Under the pieces are notes generated by a model. It ran no database searches. It had not been told where the DNA came from and saw nothing but the letters and a program-made list of their open reading frames with translations. From Sphingomonadaceae bacterium (GTDB lineage Bacteria > Pseudomonadota > Alphaproteobacteria > Sphingomonadales > Sphingomonadaceae), in the NCBI GenBank assembly GCA_014380205.1, contig JACMKH010000090.1, forward strand, positions 1-13,494: a stretch of 13,494 bases of DNA. Direction: 5' to 3'. Below, in pieces: positions 1 through 6,101 of this stretch (positions within the stretch are counted from its first letter, which is position 1; every line of letters begins with the position of its first letter). Made by a program: the position numbers and the translations under genes.

Positions 1-1064
1 CTGGTCGCGCGGCCCGGCGCGGGGCGGAAGCCGGCGCGCCAGTCCTCGGCGTTGATCCTCACCTCGATCGCGTGGCCCGCCGGGCGCACCATTTCCTGCG
101 TCAACGCGAGCGGCGCGCCGTCGGCGACAAGCAATTGCTGCTCGACGAGGTCGAGGCCGGTGATCGCCTCGGTGACCGGATGCTCGACCTGGATGCGCGC
201 GTTCAGTTCGAGAAAGTAGAAGTCGAAGCTCTCGCCGTCGACGAGGAATTCGGCCGTGCCCGCGCCCCGATAGCCGAGATGGCGCGCGAGGCGGACGGCG
301 GCCTGCTCGATCGCGGCGCGCCTGTCGTCTGGCAGACAGGGCGCGGGCGCTTCCTCGACGAGCTTCTGGAAGCGTCGCTGGATCGAGCAGTCGCGCGTGC
401 CGAGGTGGATCGCGTCACGCCCGTCGCCGAGCAGCTGCACCTCGATGTGCCGGCCGCGCTCGATAAAGCGCTCGATATAGACGCGCGGATCGCCGAACGC
501 GGCGCGCGCCTCGGCCATGGCGAGGTCGATCGCGGCCTCGAGCCCGGCAGGCTGATCGACCCGTTTCATCCCCTTGCCGCCGCCTCCGGAGACGGCCTTG
601 ATCAGCAGCGGGTAGCCGGTCTCCTCCGCGCGGTCGCGTGCTTGGACCTTGTCCGCCGCTTCGCCGCCGGGGACGACGGGGAGCCCCGCCTCGATCGCGA
701 CGCTCCGCGCCCTGAGCTTGTCGCCCATCGCGTCGAGGCCTTCGGGCGAGGGGCCGACGAAGACGATCCCCGCTTCCGCCGCCGCGCGCGCGAACGCGGC
801 GTTCTCGGCGAGAAAGCCGTAACCTGGATGGATCGCGTCAGCGCACGCGGCCTTGGCCGCCGCGATCACCGCCTCGATCGAGAGATAGCTCGCCCGCGAG
901 GGCGCAGGGCCGATGATCGCCACCTCGTCGGCGAGGCGCGCGGGCAGGCTGTCGCGATCGGCTTCGGACGCGCCGAGGATCGTCTTGATGCCGAGCCGGC
1001 GCGCGGTGCGGATCACGCGCAGCGCGATTTCGCCGCGGTTGGCGATGAACAGGCGGCGGATCAT
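1..1064 (-). CDS. accC: Biotin carboxylase subunit (AccC-like), 3' end cut off by the window edge
   Basis: ATP-grasp enzyme that carboxylates the biotin on a carrier protein using ATP and bicarbonate. The first 354 codons are visible; E. coli AccC has about 450 residues, so roughly the last 100 lie off the left edge. Reading from the start: MIRRLFIANRGEIALRVIRT (typical N-terminus), HPGYGFLAEN near residue 80, the glycine-rich ATP loop KAVSGGGGKGM at 156-166, RDCSIQRRFQKLVEEAP near 235-250, and the catalytic stretch ELNARIQVEHPVTE from E286. E286, N288, R290, Q292 and E294 match E. coli E288, N290, R292, Q294 and E296. No catalytic residue seems to be missing. The start overlaps the carrier gene's stop (ATGA, 1061-1064) and has no clear Shine-Dalgarno, so translation is probably coupled. 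It sits with a Tm-1-like gene and catabolic genes, so it is more likely a pathway-specific paralogue than the housekeeping acetyl-CoA carboxylase subunit. The symbol denotes the family only. Confidence 0.95.
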   Translation of the reverse strand, partial: MIRRLFIANRGEIALRVIRTARRLGIKTILGASEADRDSLPARLADEVAIIGPAPSRASYLSIEAVIAAAKAACADAIHPGYGFLAENAAFARAAAEAGIVFVGPSPEGLDAMGDKLRARSVAIEAGLPVVPGGEAADKVQARDRAEETGYPLLIKAVSGGGGKGMKRVDQPAGLEAAIDLAMAEARAAFGDPRVYIERFIERGRHIEVQLLGDGRDAIHLGTRDCSIQRRFQKLVEEAPAPCLPDDRRAAIEQAAVRLARHLGYRGAGTAEFLVDGESFDFYFLELNARIQVEHPVTEAITGLDLVEQQLLVADGAPLALTQEMVRPAGHAIEVRINAEDWRAGFRPAPGRAT

Positions 1065-1522
1065 TCGATCAGCATCAGCGCCGCGCCCGCCGCGACCATC
1101 GTCGCATTGTCGACGAGGATCGCCGCGATCCTGCCCGCCGCCCCAGCGCTGACCGGGTTCATCAGCTTCATCGTCTCGACGATGCCGACCACCGTGTCGG
1201 GCTCGACCGCGTCCCCCTCGGCGACGAAGGGTGGTGCGCCCGGCTGCGGCGCGCGGTAGAAGGTACCCGGCAGCGCCGCACGCACGGCGGTCATACCTTG
1301 GGGTATCTCGGCTTCGGGCGCCTGGATCTCCGCTTCGGCGATGGCGGCCGGCGCGTCGTCGCTAAAATCCCACTCCTGCGTCCACCCGTCCGCGCCCTCG
1401 GCCCGAGCCACGCGCAGGCGGAAGCTTGCCGTGCGCACGTCGAGCCGGTCGTAGGAGCTGCCGTCGAGAATCGCGACGATCTCGGTGACGTCCTCGGGGC
1501 CGATGGGAAGCTCGCCTTTCAT
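1061..1522 (-). CDS. accB: Biotin carboxyl carrier protein (AccB-like)
   Basis: Small carrier of 153 residues that shuttles carboxyl-biotin between a biotin carboxylase and a carboxyltransferase. The N-terminal part (about 1-75) is a divergent domain and acidic/alanine-rich linker. The C-terminal biotinyl domain (about 78-153) shows ALPGTFYRAP at 83-92, matching the thumb-bearing AccB class, and the biotinylation site ETMKLMN with the modified lysine at K119. The length matches E. coli AccB (156). The start at 1522 overlaps the stop of the Tm-1-like gene (ATGA, 1519-1522), and the stop overlaps the start of the biotin carboxylase (1061-1064), so all three probably form one coupled operon. Family assignment is secure. 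The acceptor substrate is unknown because no carboxyltransferase is visible. The symbol denotes the family only. Confidence 0.93.
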   Translation of the reverse strand: MKGELPIGPEDVTEIVAILDGSSYDRLDVRTASFRLRVARAEGADGWTQEWDFSDDAPAAIAEAEIQAPEAEIPQGMTAVRAALPGTFYRAPQPGAPPFVAEGDAVEPDTVVGIVETMKLMNPVSAGAAGRIAAILVDNATMVAAGAALMLIE

Positions 1523-2736
1523 GCCGCGGCGGGCGCCTTCAAATATTCGCGCGCCGCCGCGGCGATGCGATCGGCGAATTCAGGATCGTTGAAATGCGCG
1601 TCGACCGCCTCGACCTCGACGCCCTCGGGCATCACGGACGCCAGATACTCCGCGAACGGCCCCGGCACGGCGAGATCGAGCAGATGCCCCTCGGGGCTGT
1701 CATGGTGCGAGAAGCCCTTCAACGGCGTGAACCACCGGACCGGCCCCTTCGCCTCCCTCGCCAGCTCCGCCATATGGTCGGCGAGCGTCTCAAGGTCGTC
1801 GGTGCGCGTCCGCACCGCGGTCAGCGCGGGGTTGTGGACATGGTAGCGGCGGCCGGGGAACTGCTGCTCGGCGACGTCGAGCGGCCCGGCGATGATGAAA
1901 TCGACATTGCCCGGCGCGAAGATCGTCGGGATGCCGCGCGCGAGGGCGGCCTTCGCTCGATCAGGCCCGGCGTCGGCGATGCCGCCGTTGAGATGATCGA
2001 CGATCTCGGTCAGCGAGAGATCGAGCACCACCGCGACCTCGCGCTCGGCGGCGATGCTGTCGAGCGTCGGCCCGCCCGCGCCCGACGAGTGGAACACCAT
2101 CACCTCGGCGCCGTCGGCCTCGAGCGCCTCGCGGATTCGCCGCGTGCATTTCTCGGTCGTGCCGAGCGTGGTGATTAGCACAAGCGGCTTCTCCGTCCCC
2201 CGCGCCGGGTCATAGCCCTTGGCCATTCCCGCCATTGCGAGCGCGGCGTTGCGGAAGACGTCGCGGCTGATCGAGTTGAGCCCCGCGATATCGGTCACCG
2301 CGTTCATCATCGCGATGTCCTTGACCCCGACGTAAGGCTTGGTGAAGCCCGAGGCCATCGTCGAAACCATCAGCTTGGGCAGGCCATAAGGCAGCGCGCG
2401 CATGATCGCGGTCGAAAGCCCCGTGCCCATCGATCCGCCGATTGAGATCACCCCCGCGAGTTCCGGCGCGATATCGGCCGCGAGCTTGAGCGCGCCTTCG
2501 ATCATCACCGCCTGGCACTTGCCCTCATGGCCGAGAGCGCGGACTTCCTCGATCGTCTTGCCCGCGGCCCCGGCGATGGCCGCGGGGCCGATCTCGGCGC
2601 CGCCGACCGTGCGCCGGATGCTCGGGTCCATATGGATCACCTCGCACCCCGCCGCTTCGAGCGTTTGGCGCATGAAGCGGCATTCCTCCTCCTTGGTGTC
2701 CTGCGTCACGATCAGCAGCACTTTGGGCGTGTCCAT
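1519..2736 (-). CDS. Tm-1-like ATP-binding domain protein (UPF0261 family)
   Basis: A 405-residue protein of the UPF0261/Tm-1-like family, whose plant relative is the ATP-binding N-terminal part of the tomato virus-resistance protein Tm-1. The bacterial role is not established. Family hallmarks are TQDTKEEECRFMR at 11-23, GGSMGTGLSTAIMRALPYG at 100-118, YVGVKDIAMMNAVTDIAGLN at 135-154, LGTTEKC at 191-197, FHSSGAGGPTLD at 215-226, APGNVDF at 274-280 and HNPALTAVRT at 301-310. The length is normal for the stand-alone family. The start at 2736 is chosen because GAAGAGG lies 5 bases upstream and family similarity begins with MDTPKVLLIVTQ. A longer open frame to 3204 runs under the divergent regulator and is rejected. 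It is the first gene of the coupled operon with the biotin carrier and carboxylase, which suggests an ATP-dependent partner role. That role is inference. Confidence 0.9.
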   Translation of the reverse strand: MDTPKVLLIVTQDTKEEECRFMRQTLEAAGCEVIHMDPSIRRTVGGAEIGPAAIAGAAGKTIEEVRALGHEGKCQAVMIEGALKLAADIAPELAGVISIGGSMGTGLSTAIMRALPYGLPKLMVSTMASGFTKPYVGVKDIAMMNAVTDIAGLNSISRDVFRNAALAMAGMAKGYDPARGTEKPLVLITTLGTTEKCTRRIREALEADGAEVMVFHSSGAGGPTLDSIAAEREVAVVLDLSLTEIVDHLNGGIADAGPDRAKAALARGIPTIFAPGNVDFIIAGPLDVAEQQFPGRRYHVHNPALTAVRTRTDDLETLADHMAELAREAKGPVRWFTPLKGFSHHDSPEGHLLDLAVPGPFAEYLASVMPEGVEVEAVDAHFNDPEFADRIAAAAREYLKAPAAA

Positions 2737-2851
2737 CGCATCCTCTTCGCCGGGGCAGCGCGAGTCGGGCATCGCGCGGCGGCAAGAGCGCTTCAAGATT
2801 GCAACGGCCGAAAAGCAGCGATAGGTTGCACGGAGTGAAACGAGCCGGCGC
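2737..2851. promoter_or_regulatory. Divergent promoter/operator region between the Tm-1-like operon and the IclR regulator
   Basis: The 115 bp between two divergent starts must hold both promoters. An inverted repeat TGCAAC (2800-2805) / GTTGCA (2825-2830), with centres 25 bp apart, is the best operator candidate. TTGCAA (2799-2804) and TAGGTT (2822-2827) are separated by 17 bp and could be a weak -35/-10 pair for the plus-strand regulator, overlapping that repeat. IclR-family regulators commonly autoregulate from such divergent regions. The exact sites are inference. Confidence 0.4.
2742..2748 (-). promoter_or_regulatory. Ribosome binding site of the Tm-1-like gene
   Basis: GAAGAGG on the minus strand, 5 bases before the ATG at 2736. 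It decides this start over the in-frame ATGs further upstream, which fall under the divergent regulator gene. Confidence 0.7.
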
Positions 2852-3652
2852 ATGCAGCAGAAAGTGAAAGTGATCCGCGCGCTCGAGCGTGGCGTCGACG
2901 TGCTCTTCGAGATCCGTCGCAGCCGCGCCGTCAGCCTCCACGATCTCCATCTCCGCCTCGGCCTGCCCAAGGCGACCTTGCTTCGCATCCTCGTCACGCT
3001 CGCCAAAAAGGGGCTGGTCTGGCAGCGCATCGCCGACGGCGCCTGGCTTGCGAGCCACACGCTCACCGAGAGCGTCGCGCGCGACATTTCCGAGACGCTC
3101 GCTGAGATCGCCTCCGCCCCGATGGCCGCGCTCAGCGCGCGGGTGAACTGGCCCTCGGTGCTTGCCGCGCCGCGGCTCGACCATGTCGAGATCATCGAGA
3201 CCAACAGCCCGCTGCTGCGGCTCGATTCGGCGATTCTCGGCCCCGTCGGCGTCGCGCTGAGCTACATCCACACCGCGACGGGCCGCGCCTATCTCTCCGC
3301 CTGCGGCGACCGCGAGCGCGACGCGATTATCGCGCGGCTGCGGCCGCCCAACGCGACCGACGGGGAAGAGCAGGCGTTGCGCGCGATGCTCGCCGATTTC
3401 CGCGCGCGCGGCTATTCGCTGCGCGATCCGCTGTTCTCCTGGCCCGATCGCAACAAGCAGGCGGTGGTCCGCGACGGCCGTCGCTCGATGGCGGTCGCGA
3501 TCCGCGTCCATGGCGAAGCGGTCGCCGCGCTCAACATCACCTGGCCGTCGCGCCGCGTCGAAACCGAGACGGTGGTGCGGCGGCACTATCAGGCGTTGCG
3601 CGACACCGCGGAAGGGATCGGCGGCGCCTATGAGCGGCTGGCGGTGCGCTGA
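2852..3652 (+). CDS. IclR-family transcriptional regulator (MhpR-like)
   Basis: A 266-residue cytoplasmic DNA-binding regulator. The N-terminal winged helix-turn-helix covers about residues 5-70, with the helix-turn-helix around 28-50 (DLHLRLGLPKATLLRILVTL at 31-50). The C-terminal part is an IclR effector-binding domain, recognisable from NWPSVLAAPRLDHVEIIETN, TATGRAYLSA and the conserved end region VAIRVHGEAVAALNITWPS. The WPS...ETN pattern resembles MhpR-type regulators of aromatic catabolism. The ATG at 2852 is the first possible start because an in-frame TAG lies at 2822. The Shine-Dalgarno is weak (GGAGTG at 2832-2837, distant). The gene is divergent from the Tm-1/biotin operon and upstream of the MDR-hydrolase-VOC-MFS module, so it may control either or both. 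The ligand is unknown. Confidence 0.93.
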   Translation: MQQKVKVIRALERGVDVLFEIRRSRAVSLHDLHLRLGLPKATLLRILVTLAKKGLVWQRIADGAWLASHTLTESVARDISETLAEIASAPMAALSARVNWPSVLAAPRLDHVEIIETNSPLLRLDSAILGPVGVALSYIHTATGRAYLSACGDRERDAIIARLRPPNATDGEEQALRAMLADFRARGYSLRDPLFSWPDRNKQAVVRDGRRSMAVAIRVHGEAVAALNITWPSRRVETETVVRRHYQALRDTAEGIGGAYERLAVR

Positions 3653-3655
3653 ACG

Positions 3656-3692
3656 GGTATCGATATGCGTAATAACAATCGAGATTTCATCT
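3656..3692. promoter_or_regulatory. AT-rich patch with inverted repeat upstream of the MDR module
   Basis: A markedly AT-rich stretch in an otherwise GC-rich window, just after the IclR stop. It holds TCGAT (3660-3664) and ATCGA (3678-3682) as an inverted repeat with 13 bases between. It lies 67-103 bases before the next start and is a plausible promoter/operator for the downstream module. No convincing -35/-10 pair was assigned. Confidence 0.35.
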
Positions 3693-3743
3693 AGGGAAAC
3701 GCCCGGCGATTGCCGCGAGCCTCCGGCTTTGCCAGTCGGAGAC

Positions 3744-3750
3744 GAGGAGG
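3744..3750 (+). promoter_or_regulatory. Ribosome binding site of the MDR dehydrogenase
   Basis: GAGGAGG, 8 bases before the ATG at 3759. It supports that start over the in-frame ATG at 3510 inside the regulator gene. A weak hairpin (CTCCG 3721-3725 / CGGAG 3737-3741) lies directly upstream. Confidence 0.75.
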
Positions 3751-3758
3751 GCAGGTCG

Positions 3759-4775
3759 ATGAAGGCGTGGCGGCTCGCGCAAGGCGCATCCTCACTCGAT
3801 GATCTTTCGCTGGTCGAGGCCGACAAGCCCGCGCCCGGCCCCGGCGAGGTGCTGATCCGCGTGCGCGCCTGCTCGCTCAACTATCGCGACCAGGCGATCG
3901 TCACCGGCAATTATTTTGGCGGACGCGTCGATCGCGAGATCACGCCGCTGTCGGACGGCGCCGGCGAGGTCGAGGCAGTGGGCGAGGGCGTGACGCGCTT
4001 CGCCCCCGGCGACCGCGTCGCGGGAGCCTTCTTCCAGAACTGGTGGGACGGGCCGCCGCGGCCCGACGTCGGTCCCGCGCTCGGCGCGCCACCCGCCAAG
4101 GGGATGCTCGCCGAATATGTGACGCTGCCCGAGGGCGGCGTCGTCCATATTGCGCGGTCGCTGAGCTTCGAAGAGGCGGCGACCTTGCCCTGCGCTGGGG
4201 TCACCGCGTGGAACGCGCTAATGGAAGGGCCAAGGCCCGTGCGCCCCGGCGCGCATGTGCTGATCCTCGGCACTGGCGGCGTCTCGCTGCTCGCGCTCGC
4301 GATCGCGAGGGCGGCGGGCGCCACGGTGTTCGCGACCTCCTCGTCGGACGAGAAGCTCGAGCGGGTGCGGGCGCTCGGCGCAGCGCACGGAATCAACTAT
4401 CGCGCGGTCGAGAGCTGGGGCGCCGAGGCGGCGCGGCTGAGCGGCAAGACCGGGGTCGAGCATGTCGTAGAGGTCGGCGGCGCGGGAACGCTCGCGCAGT
4501 CGATGGCGGCGGTGGGCTTCACCGGCGAGGTCGCGCTGATCGGGGTGCTCACGCGCGAAGGCGACACCGCCCCCCATGCGCTGATGCTCAAGGGCGCGTC
4601 GCTGCGCGGCATCTTCGTCGGGTCGCGCGGCATGGCCGAACGGCTCAACGCCGCGATCGACGCCAACGGCATCCGGCCGGTGGTCGATCGCGTCTTCGCC
4701 TTCGAGGAGGCGGTCGAGGCTTATCGCTATCAGGCGTCCGAGGCGCTGTTCGGCAAGGTGGTGATCCGTGTCTAA
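3759..4775 (+). CDS. Zinc-independent MDR-family NAD(P)-dependent alcohol dehydrogenase/reductase
   Basis: A 338-residue medium-chain dehydrogenase/reductase. The GroES-like catalytic domain covers about 1-150 and the Rossmann NAD(P) domain about 150-300, with VLILGTGGVSLLALAIARAA at 167-186. The motif ACSLNYRD at 37-44 has N41 where zinc ADHs carry a catalytic cysteine, and SDGAG at 65-69 replaces the GHE motif. The structural-zinc cysteine cluster is also absent. It therefore belongs to the zinc-less quinone-oxidoreductase-like branch, which reduces activated double bonds or quinones or acts on alcohols; many members are loosely annotated as alcohol dehydrogenases. It is the first gene of the module with hydrolase, VOC protein, MFS transporter and AraC regulator, 27 bases before the hydrolase. 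The substrate is not determinable from sequence. Confidence 0.92.
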   Translation: MKAWRLAQGASSLDDLSLVEADKPAPGPGEVLIRVRACSLNYRDQAIVTGNYFGGRVDREITPLSDGAGEVEAVGEGVTRFAPGDRVAGAFFQNWWDGPPRPDVGPALGAPPAKGMLAEYVTLPEGGVVHIARSLSFEEAATLPCAGVTAWNALMEGPRPVRPGAHVLILGTGGVSLLALAIARAAGATVFATSSSDEKLERVRALGAAHGINYRAVESWGAEAARLSGKTGVEHVVEVGGAGTLAQSMAAVGFTGEVALIGVLTREGDTAPHALMLKGASLRGIFVGSRGMAERLNAAIDANGIRPVVDRVFAFEEAVEAYRYQASEALFGKVVIRV

Positions 4776-4802
4776 GCCGAACGTCGCGGCGATGAGGCGC
4801 TG

Positions 4803-5549
4803 ATGGCGACCTATTTGATGATCCACGGCGCGTGGCATGGCGGCTGGTCGTTCGAGCCGCTGCGCGAGGGGCTCGAAGCAGAGGGCCACACCTTGGTTGC
4901 GCCCGATCTTCCCGGCATTGGCGGCGACGACGCGACGCTTGCGGCGGTCACGCTCGAAGGCTGGGCCGAATTCGTCGCGCGCCTCGCTCGCGCGCAGGAT
5001 TCGCCCGTCATCCTCTGTGGCCACAGCCGCGGCGGTATCGTGATCAGTCAGGCGGGCGAGCGCGCTCCCCAGGCGATCGCCGCGCTTGTCTACATCAGCG
5101 CTTTTCTGATTCCGCCGGGACGGAGCCTCAACGATCTCGTCGCCGATGTGCCGCGGCTCGCGGCGTTCGAAGCGGGCCTCTCGCCGCTTGCGGGTGGGGC
5201 GGCGCTGGCGCTGACGCCCGAGGGCGCGGCCGCCGCCTTCTATCATCTTTCGCCCGAGCCGGCGCGCGTTGACGCCTGCGCGCGACTCGCGCCCGAGCCC
5301 GTCGCGCCGCTCGCTACGCCGCTCGACCTCGGCGACGCCGGCTATGGCTCGATCCCGCGCCACTATATCGAATGCGACGAGGATCGCGCGATCCCGCTTG
5401 CGCAGCAGCGCGCGATGCAGGCCGCGCAGCCCGTCGCGAGCGTGACAACCTTGCATAGCGACCACTCACCCTTTCTGACCTGCCCAGATGCGCTGGTCGA
5501 AGCGCTCCTCGGCATCGCGGAAGGCGTCATCGAAAGGGAAGCGGCATGA
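4803..5549 (+). CDS. Alpha/beta-hydrolase fold protein (esterase/hydroxynitrile-lyase-like)
   Basis: A 248-residue single-domain alpha/beta hydrolase without a signal peptide. The N-terminus MATYLMIHGAWHGGWSFEPL carries the HGAWHGGW oxyanion region at 8-15. The nucleophile elbow is GHSRGG with S75. The expected acid is D194 in CDEDRAIP, and the histidine is H221 in HSDHSPFLTCP, so the triad looks complete. This arrangement is shared by small plant-type hydroxynitrile lyase/methylesterase relatives and many bacterial esterases. Ester or C-C bond hydrolysis in the pathway is plausible but unproven. The stop overlaps the start of the VOC gene (ATGA, 5546-5549), so the two are probably made together. 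The Shine-Dalgarno is weak (GATGAGG region just upstream). Confidence 0.9.
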   Translation: MATYLMIHGAWHGGWSFEPLREGLEAEGHTLVAPDLPGIGGDDATLAAVTLEGWAEFVARLARAQDSPVILCGHSRGGIVISQAGERAPQAIAALVYISAFLIPPGRSLNDLVADVPRLAAFEAGLSPLAGGAALALTPEGAAAAFYHLSPEPARVDACARLAPEPVAPLATPLDLGDAGYGSIPRHYIECDEDRAIPLAQQRAMQAAQPVASVTTLHSDHSPFLTCPDALVEALLGIAEGVIEREAA

Positions 5550-6088
5550 GCATGATGCTCGGCTTCGGCCAGCCGGTCGGTGGCGTGATGCAAATGGCCT
5601 ATGTCGTCGAGGATATCCGCGCGGCGATCGACTTCTGGATCCGGGACACGGGCACGGGGCCGTGGTTCCTGCTCGACCGCTGGACGGGCGACGACCCCGT
5701 CTATCGCGGCCGCGCGTCCGAGGCGACGGTGAGCATCGCGATGGGCTTCGCCGGCCATATGAACATCGAGCTGATCCGGCCGCTCGACGACGCGCCTTCG
5801 GTCTATCGCGAGGCGATCGAGCGCGACGGCTTCGGCTTTCATCACCTCGGCGTCGCTTGCCCCGATGTCGAGGGTTGGATCCCGCTCTACGAGACACGCG
5901 GCTATACGCTCGCCTTCAAGGCCGGGGTGCCGACCGGGGGAAAGGTCGCCTATATGGACGGCGGGCGCGACAAGCCCGGCTATGTCGAGCTGATCGCCGC
6001 GACCCAGGGCATGGACGCCGCCTTTACGCGGTTCTGGCACGCTTCGACCATCTGGGACGGCAGCGACCCCGTACGGCCGTTCCTGTGA
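5546..6088 (+). CDS. VOC-superfamily (glyoxalase/dioxygenase fold) protein
   Basis: A 180-residue protein of the vicinal-oxygen-chelate fold, glyoxalase_4-like. Two beta-alpha-beta-beta-beta modules are visible: the first begins MQMAYVVEDIRAAIDFWIRD (15-34), followed by GTGPW at 36-40, and the second begins GFGFHHLGVACPDVEGWIPL (95-114). Likely metal ligands by position are Q16, E75 (NIELI), H100 (FHHLG) and E148 (YVELI). Such proteins may be isomerases, epimerases, lyases or extradiol-type dioxygenases, and this one cannot be narrowed further. Its coupling to the hydrolase (ATGA overlap) and the 13-base gap to the MFS gene place it in the same transcription unit. Confidence 0.88.
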   Translation: MSMMLGFGQPVGGVMQMAYVVEDIRAAIDFWIRDTGTGPWFLLDRWTGDDPVYRGRASEATVSIAMGFAGHMNIELIRPLDDAPSVYREAIERDGFGFHHLGVACPDVEGWIPLYETRGYTLAFKAGVPTGGKVAYMDGGRDKPGYVELIAATQGMDAAFTRFWHASTIWDGSDPVRPFL

Positions 6089-6101
6089 CGAGGGCCGACG
6101 G

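Noticed and set aside
72..1259. Plus-strand open frame of 395 codons opposite the biotin carboxylase and carrier genes
   Set aside because: Antisense shadow typical of GC-rich DNA. The minus strand encodes unmistakable biotin carboxylase and carrier motifs, and this frame's product is arginine/aspartate-rich with no recognisable domain.
2737..3204. N-terminal extension of the Tm-1-like gene to an ATG at 3204
   Set aside because: It would lie antisense within the IclR gene, has no family similarity, and a good ribosome binding site supports the start at 2736.
3510..3758. Upstream start at 3510 for the MDR gene
   Set aside because: It would overlap the IclR coding sequence by over 140 bases. 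GAGGAGG and the family N-terminus MKAWRL point to 3759.
2525..3880. Minus-strand open frame of 451 codons under the IclR gene
   Set aside because: Shadow of the regulator; low-complexity arginine-rich product and conflict with clear genes on both sides.
4218..5465. Minus-strand open frame of 415 codons opposite the MDR and hydrolase genes
   Set aside because: Spans two real genes on the other strand and shows no motif; a composition artefact.
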